Source of the DNA: Burkholderiaceae bacterium
GTDB taxonomy: Bacteria; Pseudomonadota; Gammaproteobacteria; Burkholderiales; Burkholderiaceae_B
NCBI GenBank assembly: GCA_017983955.1
Contig: JAGOAJ010000015.1
Span: 1 to 64,000, forward strand
Direction of reading: 5' to 3'
Length of the DNA stretch: 64,000 nt
The notes beneath the pieces are model-generated. The model had not been told where the DNA came from. It saw only the letters and a program-made list of their open reading frames with translations, and did not search any database. Positions 17,091-25,988 of the stretch are shown here, piece after piece. A program made the position numbers and the translations under genes. Positions within the stretch are counted from its first letter, which is position 1, and each line of letters begins with the position of its first letter.

Positions 17091-17849
17091 CTATCCCTTG
17101 TTTGATAATGAATGTCGGCCCGCGACCACCGTAGCCCGGCGCATGCGCCGCCTGGAACGCTTCCATTGTGGTCCCACCAAACGCATACCCGCCACACGCT
17201 TGACCGCCGACACCACATACACGGCGCCGCACACCGGCCACCACCTATCCCCAGCGTTTTCCATGAAGCTCCAGCGATGCAGCCACGCGTCGCTTGCGCA
17301 GTGCGGAGCATAGCAACCGAAGCGTCCACGGTCCAGGTCAAAGGACAGCAATTTAAACCAGTCCTTCAAGCGCACCAAGGAAATCTGTAAATCTGCCGGC
17401 ACTGGCATCAAAGGATCCAGGCCTGGAATACGTTCACGTGCGCCCCATAGGCTCCAGGGATTAAAGCCGGAGATCACAACACGACCTTCAGGCATCAACA
17501 CCCTTTCCACTTCACGCAACACCTGATGCGGGTTATTAGAACATTCCAGCACATGCGGCAAAACCAGCAAATCTATGCTTTGCGTGTCAAAAGGCAGATT
17601 TTCGGGGTCCGCCACGATAACAGCGCCCTGCTGGGCCGCCCCTTCAAAAATTGCCCGGGTCCGCCCTTTGAACTGAATTCGGCTAGCCTGCAGGTAATCG
17701 TACTGGGGTAATCCGACCTGTATGGCGTGATAACCGAACACATTGGCCACCATACGATCTATCTGAGTTTGTTCCCAGTTATGCACATATTGACCTGGCG
17801 CGGACCCCAACCAATCGGCTAGCTCTATAATAAGCGGTTGGACGTCCAC
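17091..17849 (-). CDS. Class I SAM-dependent methyltransferase, YafS-like
   Basis: A 252-residue protein with the second half of a Rossmann methyltransferase fold: DPENLPFDTQSIDLLVLPHV then LREVERVLMPEGRVVISGFN, the post-motif-I acidic loop and motifs II-III. The canonical motif I (GxGxG) is absent; the corresponding place reads AIQVGLPQYDYLQ, so cofactor binding may be altered. The start is GTG at 17849, only 15 bp from the divergent gloB start. Position between rnhA and gloB matches E. coli yafS. The substrate is unknown. Confidence 0.8.
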   Translation of the reverse strand: MDVQPLIIELADWLGSAPGQYVHNWEQTQIDRMVANVFGYHAIQVGLPQYDYLQASRIQFKGRTRAIFEGAAQQGAVIVADPENLPFDTQSIDLLVLPHVLECSNNPHQVLREVERVLMPEGRVVISGFNPWSLWGARERIPGLDPLMPVPADLQISLVRLKDWFKLLSFDLDRGRFGCYAPHCASDAWLHRWSFMENAGDRWWPVCGAVYVVSAVKRVAGMRLVGPQWKRSRRRMRRATVVAGRHSLSNKG

Positions 17850-17864
17850 AATTCACTCCTAGTT

Positions 17865-18680
17865 ATGGTAAATACACTGCACTTGTCAGATCGCCGCGCC
17901 AGCCAGCTTATTGCCGTGCCAGCGCTAAGCGACAACTATATCTGGATGGTCTGCAAAGGCCAGCACGCCGTTGTCGTGGACCCCGGCGTGGCTGCTCCTG
18001 TACAGGCGGTGCTAGACCAACATAATTTAACGCTGGATGCTATTTTACTTACCCACCATCATGGCGATCATGTCGGCGGGGTCACGGCATTACAACAGCG
18101 AAACGGGGGTGTCGTCTATGGCCCAGCCACCGAAACCTTGCCCGCGTGCGATTTCCCTGTCATCGAGGGCCATAGTGTCAACTTACCCAACGTAGGCCTA
18201 ACCCTGCAGGTATTGGACATCCCAGGCCATACAGCAGGTCATATCGCATACCACGGCACTCTGGATAACGACCAACCTATAGTATTTTGTGGCGACACTT
18301 TATTTGCGGCGGGCTGTGGCCGCCTGTTCGAAGGCACGCCCGAACAAATGACTGCGTCACTGGCTAAACTGGCCGCGTTACCATTAGACACGTTGGTTTG
18401 CTGCGCCCATGAGTACACTTTAGCGAATTTGAGATGGGCCTTGCAGGTTGATCCTGATAATTCCGCATTACAAGAACAATGGCGTAACGCATCGCAATTG
18501 CGCGCTAATAACCAACCAACACTGCCCACCACTTTAAGTACTGAACTTGCCACCAACCCCTTTCTTCGTACAACAGCAGCCCCTGTAGTCGCCGCCGCTA
18601 CGGCTTATGCCGCCAGGCCGCTGGACTCAAATGTGGCAGTATTTGCCAGCTTGCGCGAATGGAAAAACAACTTCAAATAA
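17865..18680 (+). CDS. gloB: Hydroxyacylglutathione hydrolase (glyoxalase II)
   Basis: A 271-residue metallo-beta-lactamase-fold thioesterase that hydrolyses S-D-lactoylglutathione to glutathione and D-lactate, the second step of methylglyoxal detoxification. The binuclear metal motif THHHGDHVGG is near residues 63-72, the further metal His is in DIPGHTAGHI, the bridging Asp in FCGDTLF, and CAHEYT supplies the last His. The ATG at 17865 is preferred over one at 17838 because the latter lies inside the divergent methyltransferase gene. It is followed 10 bp later by mltD, the same neighbour as in E. coli. Confidence 0.94.
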   Translation: MVNTLHLSDRRASQLIAVPALSDNYIWMVCKGQHAVVVDPGVAAPVQAVLDQHNLTLDAILLTHHHGDHVGGVTALQQRNGGVVYGPATETLPACDFPVIEGHSVNLPNVGLTLQVLDIPGHTAGHIAYHGTLDNDQPIVFCGDTLFAAGCGRLFEGTPEQMTASLAKLAALPLDTLVCCAHEYTLANLRWALQVDPDNSALQEQWRNASQLRANNQPTLPTTLSTELATNPFLRTTAAPVVAAATAYAARPLDSNVAVFASLREWKNNFK

Positions 18681-18690
18681 ATTGCCGCTA

Positions 18691-20076
18691 ATGAAATGTT
18701 TACGACTATTCATGCTACTGATCGTAGCAGCGCTGGCAGGCTGTGCCACCTCCACACCCGACAGCCCCTATGCCTCCGGGAAAAAATTCTACAGCGCCGC
18801 TGAAACCTCGCGTACCGTTGACCTGACCAGTGCCCCACACGATATGTGGGACCGCATCAGACGGGGCTTCGCCATCCCCAACCTGGATAGCGAAATCACC
18901 GAACAATGGACCAACTACTACGCATCCCACCCGCAGTCTATGCTGCTCATGAGCCAGCGTGCGGGCAAATACCTGTATTACATCGTCGACGAACTGGACA
19001 GACGAGGTCTGCCCACTGAACTGGCCCTGCTACCCTTCGTCGAAAGCGCCTACAAACCCGACGCGCTGTCGCACGCCAAGGCATCTGGCCTGTGGCAATT
19101 CATCCCCAGCACCGGCAAGCACTACAACTTGAAACAGGACTGGTGGCACGATCAGCGCCGCGACCCCATTGCGTCCACCAATGCTGCCCTGGATTACCTA
19201 TCCTATTTGTATGAATTCCAAGGCGACTGGTATTTGGCGCTGGCCTCGTATAACTGGGGCGAAGGCTCGGTCAAGCGGGCCATAGAAAAAAACCTTACAG
19301 CAGGCTTGCTGGGTGACTACCAGTCCCTGAAAATGCCTGATGAAACACGCAATTATGTGCCCAAGCTACAGGCCATAAAAAACATTATTGCCAATCCCAA
19401 AAAATATGGTCTGACGCTACCTGACGTCAGCAACACGCCGTACTTCACCACCGTTCAGAAAAACGAAAACATCGACATCGAAATTGCAGCGCAATTGGCG
19501 GAAATATCCGTCGAAGAGTTCAAGTCCCTGAACGCCGTGCATAACCGGCCCGTAATAAGGCCACAAGACGATATTCCGCTGCTGCTACCCACCAACCGGG
19601 TAGACATTTTCAACGCCAACCTGCAGGCCTACAAAGGCCAATTAAGCTCTTGGCAGACTTACCAAAGCAAAAGCGGCGAATCCTACACAGCAATTGCCAA
19701 GATGCACGGCATCACTTTGGGCCAACTACGTGCTATTAACGGCTTAGGAAAAAAACAAACACGCGCGGTTGCCCAAACCCTGTTGGTGCCTGCCAGCGGC
19801 AAGCAGACCGGACTGCAACTGGCCTCCATGGAAGTTTCTACACCTAAGGCCCCCGTTGCCAAAACCACCACCCGCCGTAGCAAAGGCGACGTAGCCGTGC
19901 TACAACGCCAACCTGTGGTGCGTACTCACACCATCAAACAAGGCGAAACCCTGTTTGCGTTGGCCAAGCGCTACAACACCTCGGTGGACGAATTACGTAA
20001 ACTTAACAACCTGAAGGGCAATACACTGGCCAAGGGTAAAAAGCTACGCGTGCCTGGCACAGGCATACGCGGCTAA
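18691..20076 (+). CDS. mltD: Membrane-bound lytic murein transglycosylase D
   Basis: A 461-residue lipoprotein that cleaves peptidoglycan glycan strands to 1,6-anhydro products. The signal ends with the lipobox LAGC (Cys at about residue 18). The SLT/lysozyme-like domain follows, with the catalytic Glu in LPFVESAYKPDALSHAKASG and the conserved GLWQFIPSTGKHY. The C-terminal half has LysM-type repeats: a degenerate one at FTTVQKNENIDIEIAAQLAE, then YQSKSGESYTAIAKMHGITL, and the clearest at HTIKQGETLFALAKRYNTSV. The start is the ATG at 18691; the frame upstream overlaps gloB. Confidence 0.94.
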   Translation: MKCLRLFMLLIVAALAGCATSTPDSPYASGKKFYSAAETSRTVDLTSAPHDMWDRIRRGFAIPNLDSEITEQWTNYYASHPQSMLLMSQRAGKYLYYIVDELDRRGLPTELALLPFVESAYKPDALSHAKASGLWQFIPSTGKHYNLKQDWWHDQRRDPIASTNAALDYLSYLYEFQGDWYLALASYNWGEGSVKRAIEKNLTAGLLGDYQSLKMPDETRNYVPKLQAIKNIIANPKKYGLTLPDVSNTPYFTTVQKNENIDIEIAAQLAEISVEEFKSLNAVHNRPVIRPQDDIPLLLPTNRVDIFNANLQAYKGQLSSWQTYQSKSGESYTAIAKMHGITLGQLRAINGLGKKQTRAVAQTLLVPASGKQTGLQLASMEVSTPKAPVAKTTTRRSKGDVAVLQRQPVVRTHTIKQGETLFALAKRYNTSVDELRKLNNLKGNTLAKGKKLRVPGTGIRG

Positions 20077-20104
20077 GTCTTAAATAACAAAGGGATAGAA
20101 AAAA

Positions 20105-20887
20105 ATGGGATTCCTGACCGGTAAGCGCATCCTGATCACAGGCGTCATATCAAACCGATCCATTGCTTATGGCATAGCCCAGGCATGCAGGCAACAAGGC
20201 GCCGAACTGGCGTTTACCTACGTTGGCGACCGCTTCAAAGAACGCATACAAGAATTTGCCGCTGACTTTGGTAGCGACATCTTAATACCCTGTGACGTAG
20301 CGGACGACGATCAAATCACCAACGCCTTTGCCGAACTGGGCGAACGCTGGGATGGCCTGGACGGCCTGGTGCACTCGATTGGTTTCGCTACCCGCGAATC
20401 GATCGCTGGTGACTTTCTGGATGGCATGACACGTGAAGCCTTCCACATTGCGCATGATATCTCTGCCTACAGCTTTCCAGCGATGGTCAAAGCAGCCAGG
20501 CCCATGCTGCAGGGCCGCGACAGTGCAGTACTGACTTTATCCTACTTGGGCGCCGAAAAAGCCCTACCCAACTACAACACCATGGGTCTAGCGAAAGCAT
20601 CGCTAGAGGCCAGCGTGCGCTACCTGGCATCATGCCTGGGCCCTGAAGGCATACGTGCCAACGCGATATCAGCCGGCCCCGTTAAAACGCTAGCCGCCAG
20701 CGGCATCAAGGATTTCTCTACCATCCTGAAGTACGTGGCCACCCACGCGCCCATGCGTCGCAACGTGACCATAGAGCAAGTAGGCAACGCCGCAGCTTTC
20801 CTGCTGTCGGACTTGGCAGCAGGCATCACCGGCGAAATCACCCACGTCGATGGCGGATTCTCGGCGGTCGTGCCTGGAATGGAATAA
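20105..20887 (+). CDS. fabI: Enoyl-ACP reductase (NADH)
   Basis: A 260-residue divergent SDR that performs the last reduction of each fatty-acid elongation cycle. The NAD-binding [13 protein letters not shown] is at residues 13-25. The active site has Tyr147 and the FabI-typical Tyr157-x6-Lys164 (YNTMGLAK). Length and the C-terminal [11 protein letters not shown] match FabI. An AAAGGGATAGAAAAA region precedes the ATG at 20105. It would be the target of triclosan-type inhibitors. A 413-bp non-coding stretch with repeats follows. Confidence 0.96.
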   Translation: MGFLTGKRILITGVISNRSIAYGIAQACRQQGAELAFTYVGDRFKERIQEFAADFGSDILIPCDVADDDQITNAFAELGERWDGLDGLVHSIGFATRESIAGDFLDGMTREAFHIAHDISAYSFPAMVKAARPMLQGRDSAVLTLSYLGAEKALPNYNTMGLAKASLEASVRYLASCLGPEGIRANAISAGPVKTLAASGIKDFSTILKYVATHAPMRRNVTIEQVGNAAAFLLSDLAAGITGEITHVDGGFSAVVPGME

Positions 20888-20909
20888 GGCGTCACGGATT
20901 CTTCAGGGT

Positions 20910-21001
20910 ATCGGCCGTAATTTGTTGCGTGATTTCGTTTCTTTCGCACCATCGGCCGTCATTTGCTGTGTAGCTTTGTTTCTTCAGTAACATCGGCCGT
21001 C
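20910..21001. repeat. 41-bp tandem repeat, about 2.2 copies
   Basis: Unit 1 at 20910-20950 and unit 2 at 20951-20991 both begin ATCGGCCGT and share ATTTG-TG-GTG...TT-GTTTCTT. A third truncated copy starts at 20992. The segment just before unit 1 (TTCTTCAGGGT) resembles the end of unit 2, so the array may have begun earlier. No reading frame is involved. Confidence 0.7.
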
Positions 21002-21011
21002 AACCGTCAGA

Positions 21012-21300
21012 CTCACTCTGAGCCCCCGCGGAGGGTAAGGCTCTCCCGTGAGTCCAACGTTTGCCTGCCTGGTGGGCTGACAGAAGACTTCACTGGCGGT
21101 GCTTCAGCATGAATCCAGCGGGTGTTATCAATTCGCTTTGAACACCCGACCAGCCCAAGCCCAACCTTCCCCAAAAGACCTGCTCTGAACTTGCGACTAG
21201 ACCGTAGTGGCGGGACCTTGCGGGAGTGGCTTCGCGTAGCGGGCCACAGAGTAAGGAGCCTGCCACGAAAGGGCGCTGTAATTTAATATACCAACAACCC
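21012..21300. other. Structured non-coding stretch after fabI
   Basis: About 290 bp without a credible gene between fabI and the convergent glycosyltransferase gene. It contains several inverted repeats: GAGCCCCC with GGGtaaGGCTC near 21019-21043, CGGGTGTT (21119-21126) with AACACCCG (21141-21148), and GTGGC (21207) with GCCAC (21243). No T run marks a clear terminator. A minus-strand open frame of 86 codons crosses it but shows no protein-like pattern. It may be a structured RNA, a multicopy intergenic element or a degraded gene; I cannot tell which. Confidence 0.35.
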
Positions 21301-23712
21301 CTAATCAGCCCCGGGCCTTCCGCCGCAAAGACTCCAATACAGTTCCACATGCCTGTCCGCTATCTTCTGGACATCAAACTCCGCTTCGGCCAGCTCTCGG
21401 CCCGCCGCACCCATTTGCTGTCTCAACTGAGTATCCTCGGCCAAAGCGATAACAGCCGTCGCCAGGGCACGGGCATTGCGTGGGGGCACCAGCACCCCAG
21501 TAACGACGGGCTGTATGGCATCTCGACAACCTGGCACATCAGTAGTGACCACCGCCCGTCCGCAGGCTGCTGCCTCTACCAGCGACTTGGGCAGGCCTTC
21601 GCGATACGAAGGCAAAACCGCAATATTTGACTGCTGGTACAAAGCGGCAATATCGGTGCGCTCACCCAGATATTCCACCACCCCTTCCCGCTGCCAATTC
21701 AACAGCTCGCCATCGGTCACGCTGGCTGGGTTGCCGCGATCTGGGCTGCCCACCAACAGCCAGCGCAAACCGCTAGGGTGATCGTGACTAAGCCGGGCAG
21801 CCTCGACAAATTCCATCACCCCTTTATCGACCAATAGGCGGGACACCATGATGGCTACGGGTACGCCATCAGGTTCAGGCACGTAGTGGAACTCATCCAA
21901 CGCCACCCCTGAACCACGTATCAACACGGCTTGGCCACTACGCAATACGCCAGCTTGCTGCAAAACGTCGCGATCATTCTGATTCTGAAAAATGACACGA
22001 CTATTTTTATGCCCTAATGCCAAGCGGTACAACAAGGTGGCGGCCCAGCGCATGAAATCCATTTTTTGCGCTGGACGTGTAAAAATAAAGCCCAGCCCAG
22101 ATACGGCGGCAATATACGCGGGTACACCAGCCAAACGGGCAGCTATCCCCCCATATAAAACGGGTTTAATGGTGACGGCGTGGATCAGATCAGGGCGCAA
22201 CTGGCGAAATAATCGCCATAATGAATAGATGCTTTGTATCTCCATTACAGGATTTTTTCCACTGCGCGACATGTTAATCACATGGTGTGTCAGCCCATGC
22301 CCCACAATCACGGGCACAGAAGGTCCGTCCATAGTGGCGATGTGCACTTCAAAGCCATCGTCACGTGCTTTAAGCGCCAAGGGCAGGCGGTGGGATAGGA
22401 AAAACGCGGGATTATTGACCACGAATAATAGTCGTGGTCTACGCGCCACCGTAGCTTCTGTACTGTCATCCGCGACCACGGTCCAGCCCGTGGCATCACG
22501 ATACGGGGAATCCCCCTGTGCAGGGTCTATCGCCCGCCGCGGCGACGGGTAATCAGCTGCCAGGCGCGCCCACACTACATGGTAGGCATGCACCATAGTG
22601 TCCAGACTAAACAGGCTGGCGACACGCTGACGACCACGCTGCTGCCGATCCGTGGCCTCTGGCGATCCTAAAGTACCCAAGGCGGTATTCAACGCTTGGG
22701 ACAAAGCCAGCGCATTACGCGGCGGCGCCACCCAGCCTGTATCGTCCACAATACGAGCGGCGTCACCCACATCGGTGACCACACACAGGGTGCCACTCGC
22801 CATGGCTTCCGCCACCACATTGGGGAAACCCTCGGCGCGACTGGACAGCACATGGATATCCAAGGCGTTCATCCACTGCGGCACATCCGTGCGACGCCCC
22901 AGCAATATCACCCTGTCTTCTAGCCCATGACGCTGCAGCATGGCGGTCAGTTCGACATTGTGGCTATCCAAGCCCTCGCCTATTAAGACGCACCGTACAT
23001 CAGGGTAGGCTCTGGCACTTAACGCTAGGGCTTCCAACAAATTGTCGTGATCCTTGAGTGGATTCCATCTGGCGACACTGCCTATCAAGGGCGTATCGCC
23101 AGCCAGTCCCAGTTCCTGGCGCAAGGCAACCCGCGCTTGATTGTCAGGCTGCCATAGGCTTAGGTCATAACCATTAGCGATCACCAAAGTGCGATCGCCC
23201 CGGTATCCCCAACTGACATGGCGTTGGGCAGCATTATCCGCGCAAGCCACAATGACACCAGGCACTATGGCAGACAAGCGAGCGCAAACCCAGGCCAATG
23301 CCCTGGCAGTACGGCTACTTTTTTGTAAGTCAGCGCCGGAATTACGTATTCCCCACGCGACAGCCTTGATCCCCGCCAAACGGGCGACTATGCCGCCCAC
23401 CAAATCAGCGTGATACATCCAGGTTTGAACTACATCGGGGCGCAGTTCACGCAACAAACGATACAGCTGCCAGAAGCCACTAGCCATTCCCCTGACACCA
23501 CGCATTTCCAAGGGGTAAACGCGTATACCAGCCGCTTGCAGCTTGGGTCCGAACACACCCAGATCACCCATGGAGATCACGCAATGCCTATCGCTTTGCG
23601 ACGCCGCGGTCAGCAAACGGTGCAGAACGGTTTCAGCCCCGCCGTGCCCCAGGCCGGAAATAATATGCACTACATCCAGGCGTTTGTCGTTCTGGGAATA
23701 ATCGTGATTCAT
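21301..23712 (-). CDS. Two-domain glycosyltransferase (GT4-GT4 fusion)
   Basis: An 803-residue protein made of two complete GT-B glycosyltransferase family 4 domains. Domain 1 (about 1-385) opens LDVVHIISGLGHGGAETVLH and has the donor-binding E-x7-E segment in SSRAEGFPNVVAEAMASGTL. Domain 2 (about 425-800) opens PRLLFVVNNPAFFLSHRLPL, resembling transferases such as PglA-like enzymes that act on lipid-linked sugars, and has PSYREGLPKSLVEAAACGRA. The ATG at 23712 overlaps the upstream stop by 4 nt, which fixes the start. It is the last gene of the polysaccharide operon and should add two sugars to the lipid-linked intermediate in the cytoplasm. GT4 enzymes are usually single-domain, about 370-400 residues. 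Confidence 0.9.
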   Translation of the reverse strand: MNHDYSQNDKRLDVVHIISGLGHGGAETVLHRLLTAASQSDRHCVISMGDLGVFGPKLQAAGIRVYPLEMRGVRGMASGFWQLYRLLRELRPDVVQTWMYHADLVGGIVARLAGIKAVAWGIRNSGADLQKSSRTARALAWVCARLSAIVPGVIVACADNAAQRHVSWGYRGDRTLVIANGYDLSLWQPDNQARVALRQELGLAGDTPLIGSVARWNPLKDHDNLLEALALSARAYPDVRCVLIGEGLDSHNVELTAMLQRHGLEDRVILLGRRTDVPQWMNALDIHVLSSRAEGFPNVVAEAMASGTLCVVTDVGDAARIVDDTGWVAPPRNALALSQALNTALGTLGSPEATDRQQRGRQRVASLFSLDTMVHAYHVVWARLAADYPSPRRAIDPAQGDSPYRDATGWTVVADDSTEATVARRPRLLFVVNNPAFFLSHRLPLALKARDDGFEVHIATMDGPSVPVIVGHGLTHHVINMSRSGKNPVMEIQSIYSLWRLFRQLRPDLIHAVTIKPVLYGGIAARLAGVPAYIAAVSGLGFIFTRPAQKMDFMRWAATLLYRLALGHKNSRVIFQNQNDRDVLQQAGVLRSGQAVLIRGSGVALDEFHYVPEPDGVPVAIMVSRLLVDKGVMEFVEAARLSHDHPSGLRWLLVGSPDRGNPASVTDGELLNWQREGVVEYLGERTDIAALYQQSNIAVLPSYREGLPKSLVEAAACGRAVVTTDVPGCRDAIQPVVTGVLVPPRNARALATAVIALAEDTQLRQQMGAAGRELAEAEFDVQKIADRHVELYWSLCGGRPGAD

Positions 23713-24842
23713 GATACGGTTTCCTGAGTCGGATGGCCCTGCGCGCGTGCCATGGCGGCGTCCCATTGCTGCAATACCGTAGGTAGCTTATAGCGATGCC
23801 GCACGGATTCCGAGGCATGCCGTCCCAATACATTACGCAGGACCGGATCTTGCATGAGTTGCGACAAAGCTTGTTGCAGCGCTGCAGCGTCATTCACAGG
23901 CGTCAGCAAGGCTTCCTGCCCATTGTTGCTAAGCTCACGCGGGCCGCTGGGGCAATCCACAGACGCGCAAGGCAAACCCAGCGCCATGGCTTCCATCAGC
24001 ACATTCGGAAAGCCCTCGACCTGAGAGCTCAAGACAAAAACATCAGCCTGGGCCAGTTCAGCCCAGGGTTGATCGGTGCGTCCGGGAAGAAACACGCGCT
24101 GCTCCAGACCGGCCTGCGCAATCTGTTGAGTCAGTGCAGCACGTAAAGGCCCCTCACCCCAGATATACAAATCCCAATCGGGAAACTCGGCGGCAAGATG
24201 AGTCCAAATCTGTATCAGCCAGTCAAACCGCTTGGCGGACACCAAACGCCCCATCGCAAGCAAGCGATGTCTGCCTGTACCTGGTACTAAAGACAATGGC
24301 TGGATAGCCAGCAGATCAGGCGGCAAAGGATTAGGAATCACTACAACATCACGCAGGCCAGGGACCATATTCTGGAAGGCGGCTACGCTGTCGTGGGTTT
24401 GCAGGCAGACCACGCTAGCCCGCGGATACGTCATACGACGTAAGAATTTCAGTAGTCGGCCGGAACTCGCGCTGAAGGCGGGATTGGTACGCTCGCAGAC
24501 TATAACTGGCACCTTCATGCCATAGGTCGCCAATAACACGCTGACATTCACGTTTGTTAAAAACGACACAATAATGTCGGGTCGGGTTTCACGTATCAAA
24601 CGGCGTATGGCAAACCACTTAGCCACAGGGGCGAGCAGCTTGCGGCCTAAGGGACGCATCCGATCAGCCAGCCAGGCTAGCTTGACATCTTTATGCAAGG
24701 GATAAAAGCAATTGCCCCTACCCGTATAGGTTGGTGCAAGAACAACCTGATCTCCGCGCTGCGCCCAGGCACTGGCCAGCGTGCTTGCGACACGCTCGGC
24801 GCCGCCAGCATGCAAGGAGCTGACGAAAAAAAGTATCTTCAT
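23709..24842 (-). CDS. Glycosyltransferase, family 4
   Basis: A 377-residue GT-B enzyme. The N-terminus MKILFFVSSLHAGGAERVAS has the acceptor-side glycine loop. The C-terminal Rossmann half has RHRLLAMGRLVSAKRFDWLI, then LPGRTDQPWAELAQADVFVL and SSQVEGFPNVLMEAMALGLP with the E-x7-E nucleotide-sugar motif. Both ends overlap neighbours by 4 nt (ATGA), so it is translationally coupled within the polysaccharide operon. Closest in style to PglJ/PglH-type GalNAc transferases, which would suit the UDP-GalNAc pathway upstream, but donor and linkage are not readable. Confidence 0.92.
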   Translation of the reverse strand: MKILFFVSSLHAGGAERVASTLASAWAQRGDQVVLAPTYTGRGNCFYPLHKDVKLAWLADRMRPLGRKLLAPVAKWFAIRRLIRETRPDIIVSFLTNVNVSVLLATYGMKVPVIVCERTNPAFSASSGRLLKFLRRMTYPRASVVCLQTHDSVAAFQNMVPGLRDVVVIPNPLPPDLLAIQPLSLVPGTGRHRLLAMGRLVSAKRFDWLIQIWTHLAAEFPDWDLYIWGEGPLRAALTQQIAQAGLEQRVFLPGRTDQPWAELAQADVFVLSSQVEGFPNVLMEAMALGLPCASVDCPSGPRELSNNGQEALLTPVNDAAALQQALSQLMQDPVLRNVLGRHASESVRHRYKLPTVLQQWDAAMARAQGHPTQETVS

Positions 24843-25966
24843 GAGCGATTTTCAAACAAATGTCCCCACAGCGCCATAACCCGGGCTGTTGAGAATCGAT
24901 CCCGAACATCGGCAGCGCGGCGCGCATAGGCCATACGCTGCTGCGGATGCGCCATCATGTCAGACAAGTGTGCAGCCAGTGCCTCGTAATCTTCCGGCGG
25001 ATTGACCAGAACGCCATCTATACCATTACGTATGACTTCACGTGGGCCGGTAGCACAATCAAATGCCACTGGCGTCAAACCACTGGCCATAGACTCCAGC
25101 AAAGTGTTGGACAGGCCTTCAACCCGAGAACTAAGTACATACAAGTCAGACTGCATATACCACTCGCCTATATTTCCTACCCGCCCAGGCATGCTGATAC
25201 GCTCGCCCAGGTCTTGCTCATCAATTTGTTGTTGTAAGGCTTCCCGCTGCTCCCCTTCGCCCAGTATGACCAGGTCCCAGGTCGGAAAATGGCGCGCTAT
25301 CGATGCAAACGCCTGGATCAGGATGTCGAAACCCTTGACCGGGTGCAGCCGTCCTACGGCCAGCAAACGGTAACGCCCCTGGCGTGGGGGCGGTTCAATA
25401 ACAGGCTCGGCCCACTCCAGTGGCCACTGGACCGCATTGGGAATTACCGTCAGGCGTGAACCCGGCACATTGCTTTCCAGCCATGAGGCGGTTCCAGACG
25501 TTAGCGCCACCACCGCCATTGCCTGCGGATAAGCCCAACGACGCAGCCGCAGCCACATGGACGACAGCTTTTGTGCAGGCGGATGTGTGTGCTCTGTAGC
25601 GATGACCCGACAGTGCTGACCACGCGCAGCGATAATGGCCAGTATGGACGAGGTCGTCATCATGCCCAACACCACGGTAGGCCGCTGACGTTTCATTAGA
25701 CGACGCAAAGCCCATACGCGTCGTAAATTGGCCCAGATGCCCAGCAGTGTCTGTTTACTATCGCTGGCCAGGCCCAAGGCGTAACGCTCCACCCTGGGAT
25801 GCAGGACATATTTATCCGTACTGGCGTCGGCCTGTGTGACCACAGTCACCCGGTAACCACGCTGCACCCAATAGGCGCTGATATCCGCAGTCACTCGCTC
25901 TGCCCCACCGCCCTTGAGCGAATGAATAACTATCATCAAATGGGGTTGAAAACCTGTGTAATTCAA
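24839..25966 (-). CDS. Glycosyltransferase, family 4
   Basis: A 375-residue GT4 enzyme closely similar in layout to the next gene: HLMIVIHSLKGGGAERVTAD at the start, RYRLLAVGRLHPVKGFDILI and SSRVEGLSNTLLESMASGLT (E-x7-E) in the donor domain. The two probably arose by duplication. Two starts are possible: TTG at 25966, with an AGGT element 6 nt upstream, or ATG at 25936. I list the first because it leaves the normal few residues before the first strand. It lies in the same operon, 22 bp after the flippase stop. Confidence 0.9.
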   Translation of the reverse strand: MNYTGFQPHLMIVIHSLKGGGAERVTADISAYWVQRGYRVTVVTQADASTDKYVLHPRVERYALGLASDSKQTLLGIWANLRRVWALRRLMKRQRPTVVLGMMTTSSILAIIAARGQHCRVIATEHTHPPAQKLSSMWLRLRRWAYPQAMAVVALTSGTASWLESNVPGSRLTVIPNAVQWPLEWAEPVIEPPPRQGRYRLLAVGRLHPVKGFDILIQAFASIARHFPTWDLVILGEGEQREALQQQIDEQDLGERISMPGRVGNIGEWYMQSDLYVLSSRVEGLSNTLLESMASGLTPVAFDCATGPREVIRNGIDGVLVNPPEDYEALAAHLSDMMAHPQQRMAYARRAADVRDRFSTARVMALWGHLFENRS

Positions 25967-25988
25967 GACAATACCTGTGTTTCAAATA

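Noticed and set aside
20910-21001. 41-bp repeats as a CRISPR array
   Set aside because: Units are adjacent without spacers, diverged, and there are no cas genes in the window.
21012-21300. tmRNA, RNase P RNA or 6S RNA in the post-fabI stretch
   Set aside because: None of the conserved sequence blocks of these RNAs is visible.
21090-21350. An 86-codon minus-strand frame after the polysaccharide operon
   Set aside because: It begins inside the end of the fused glycosyltransferase gene, has no ribosome-binding site, and covers inverted repeats.
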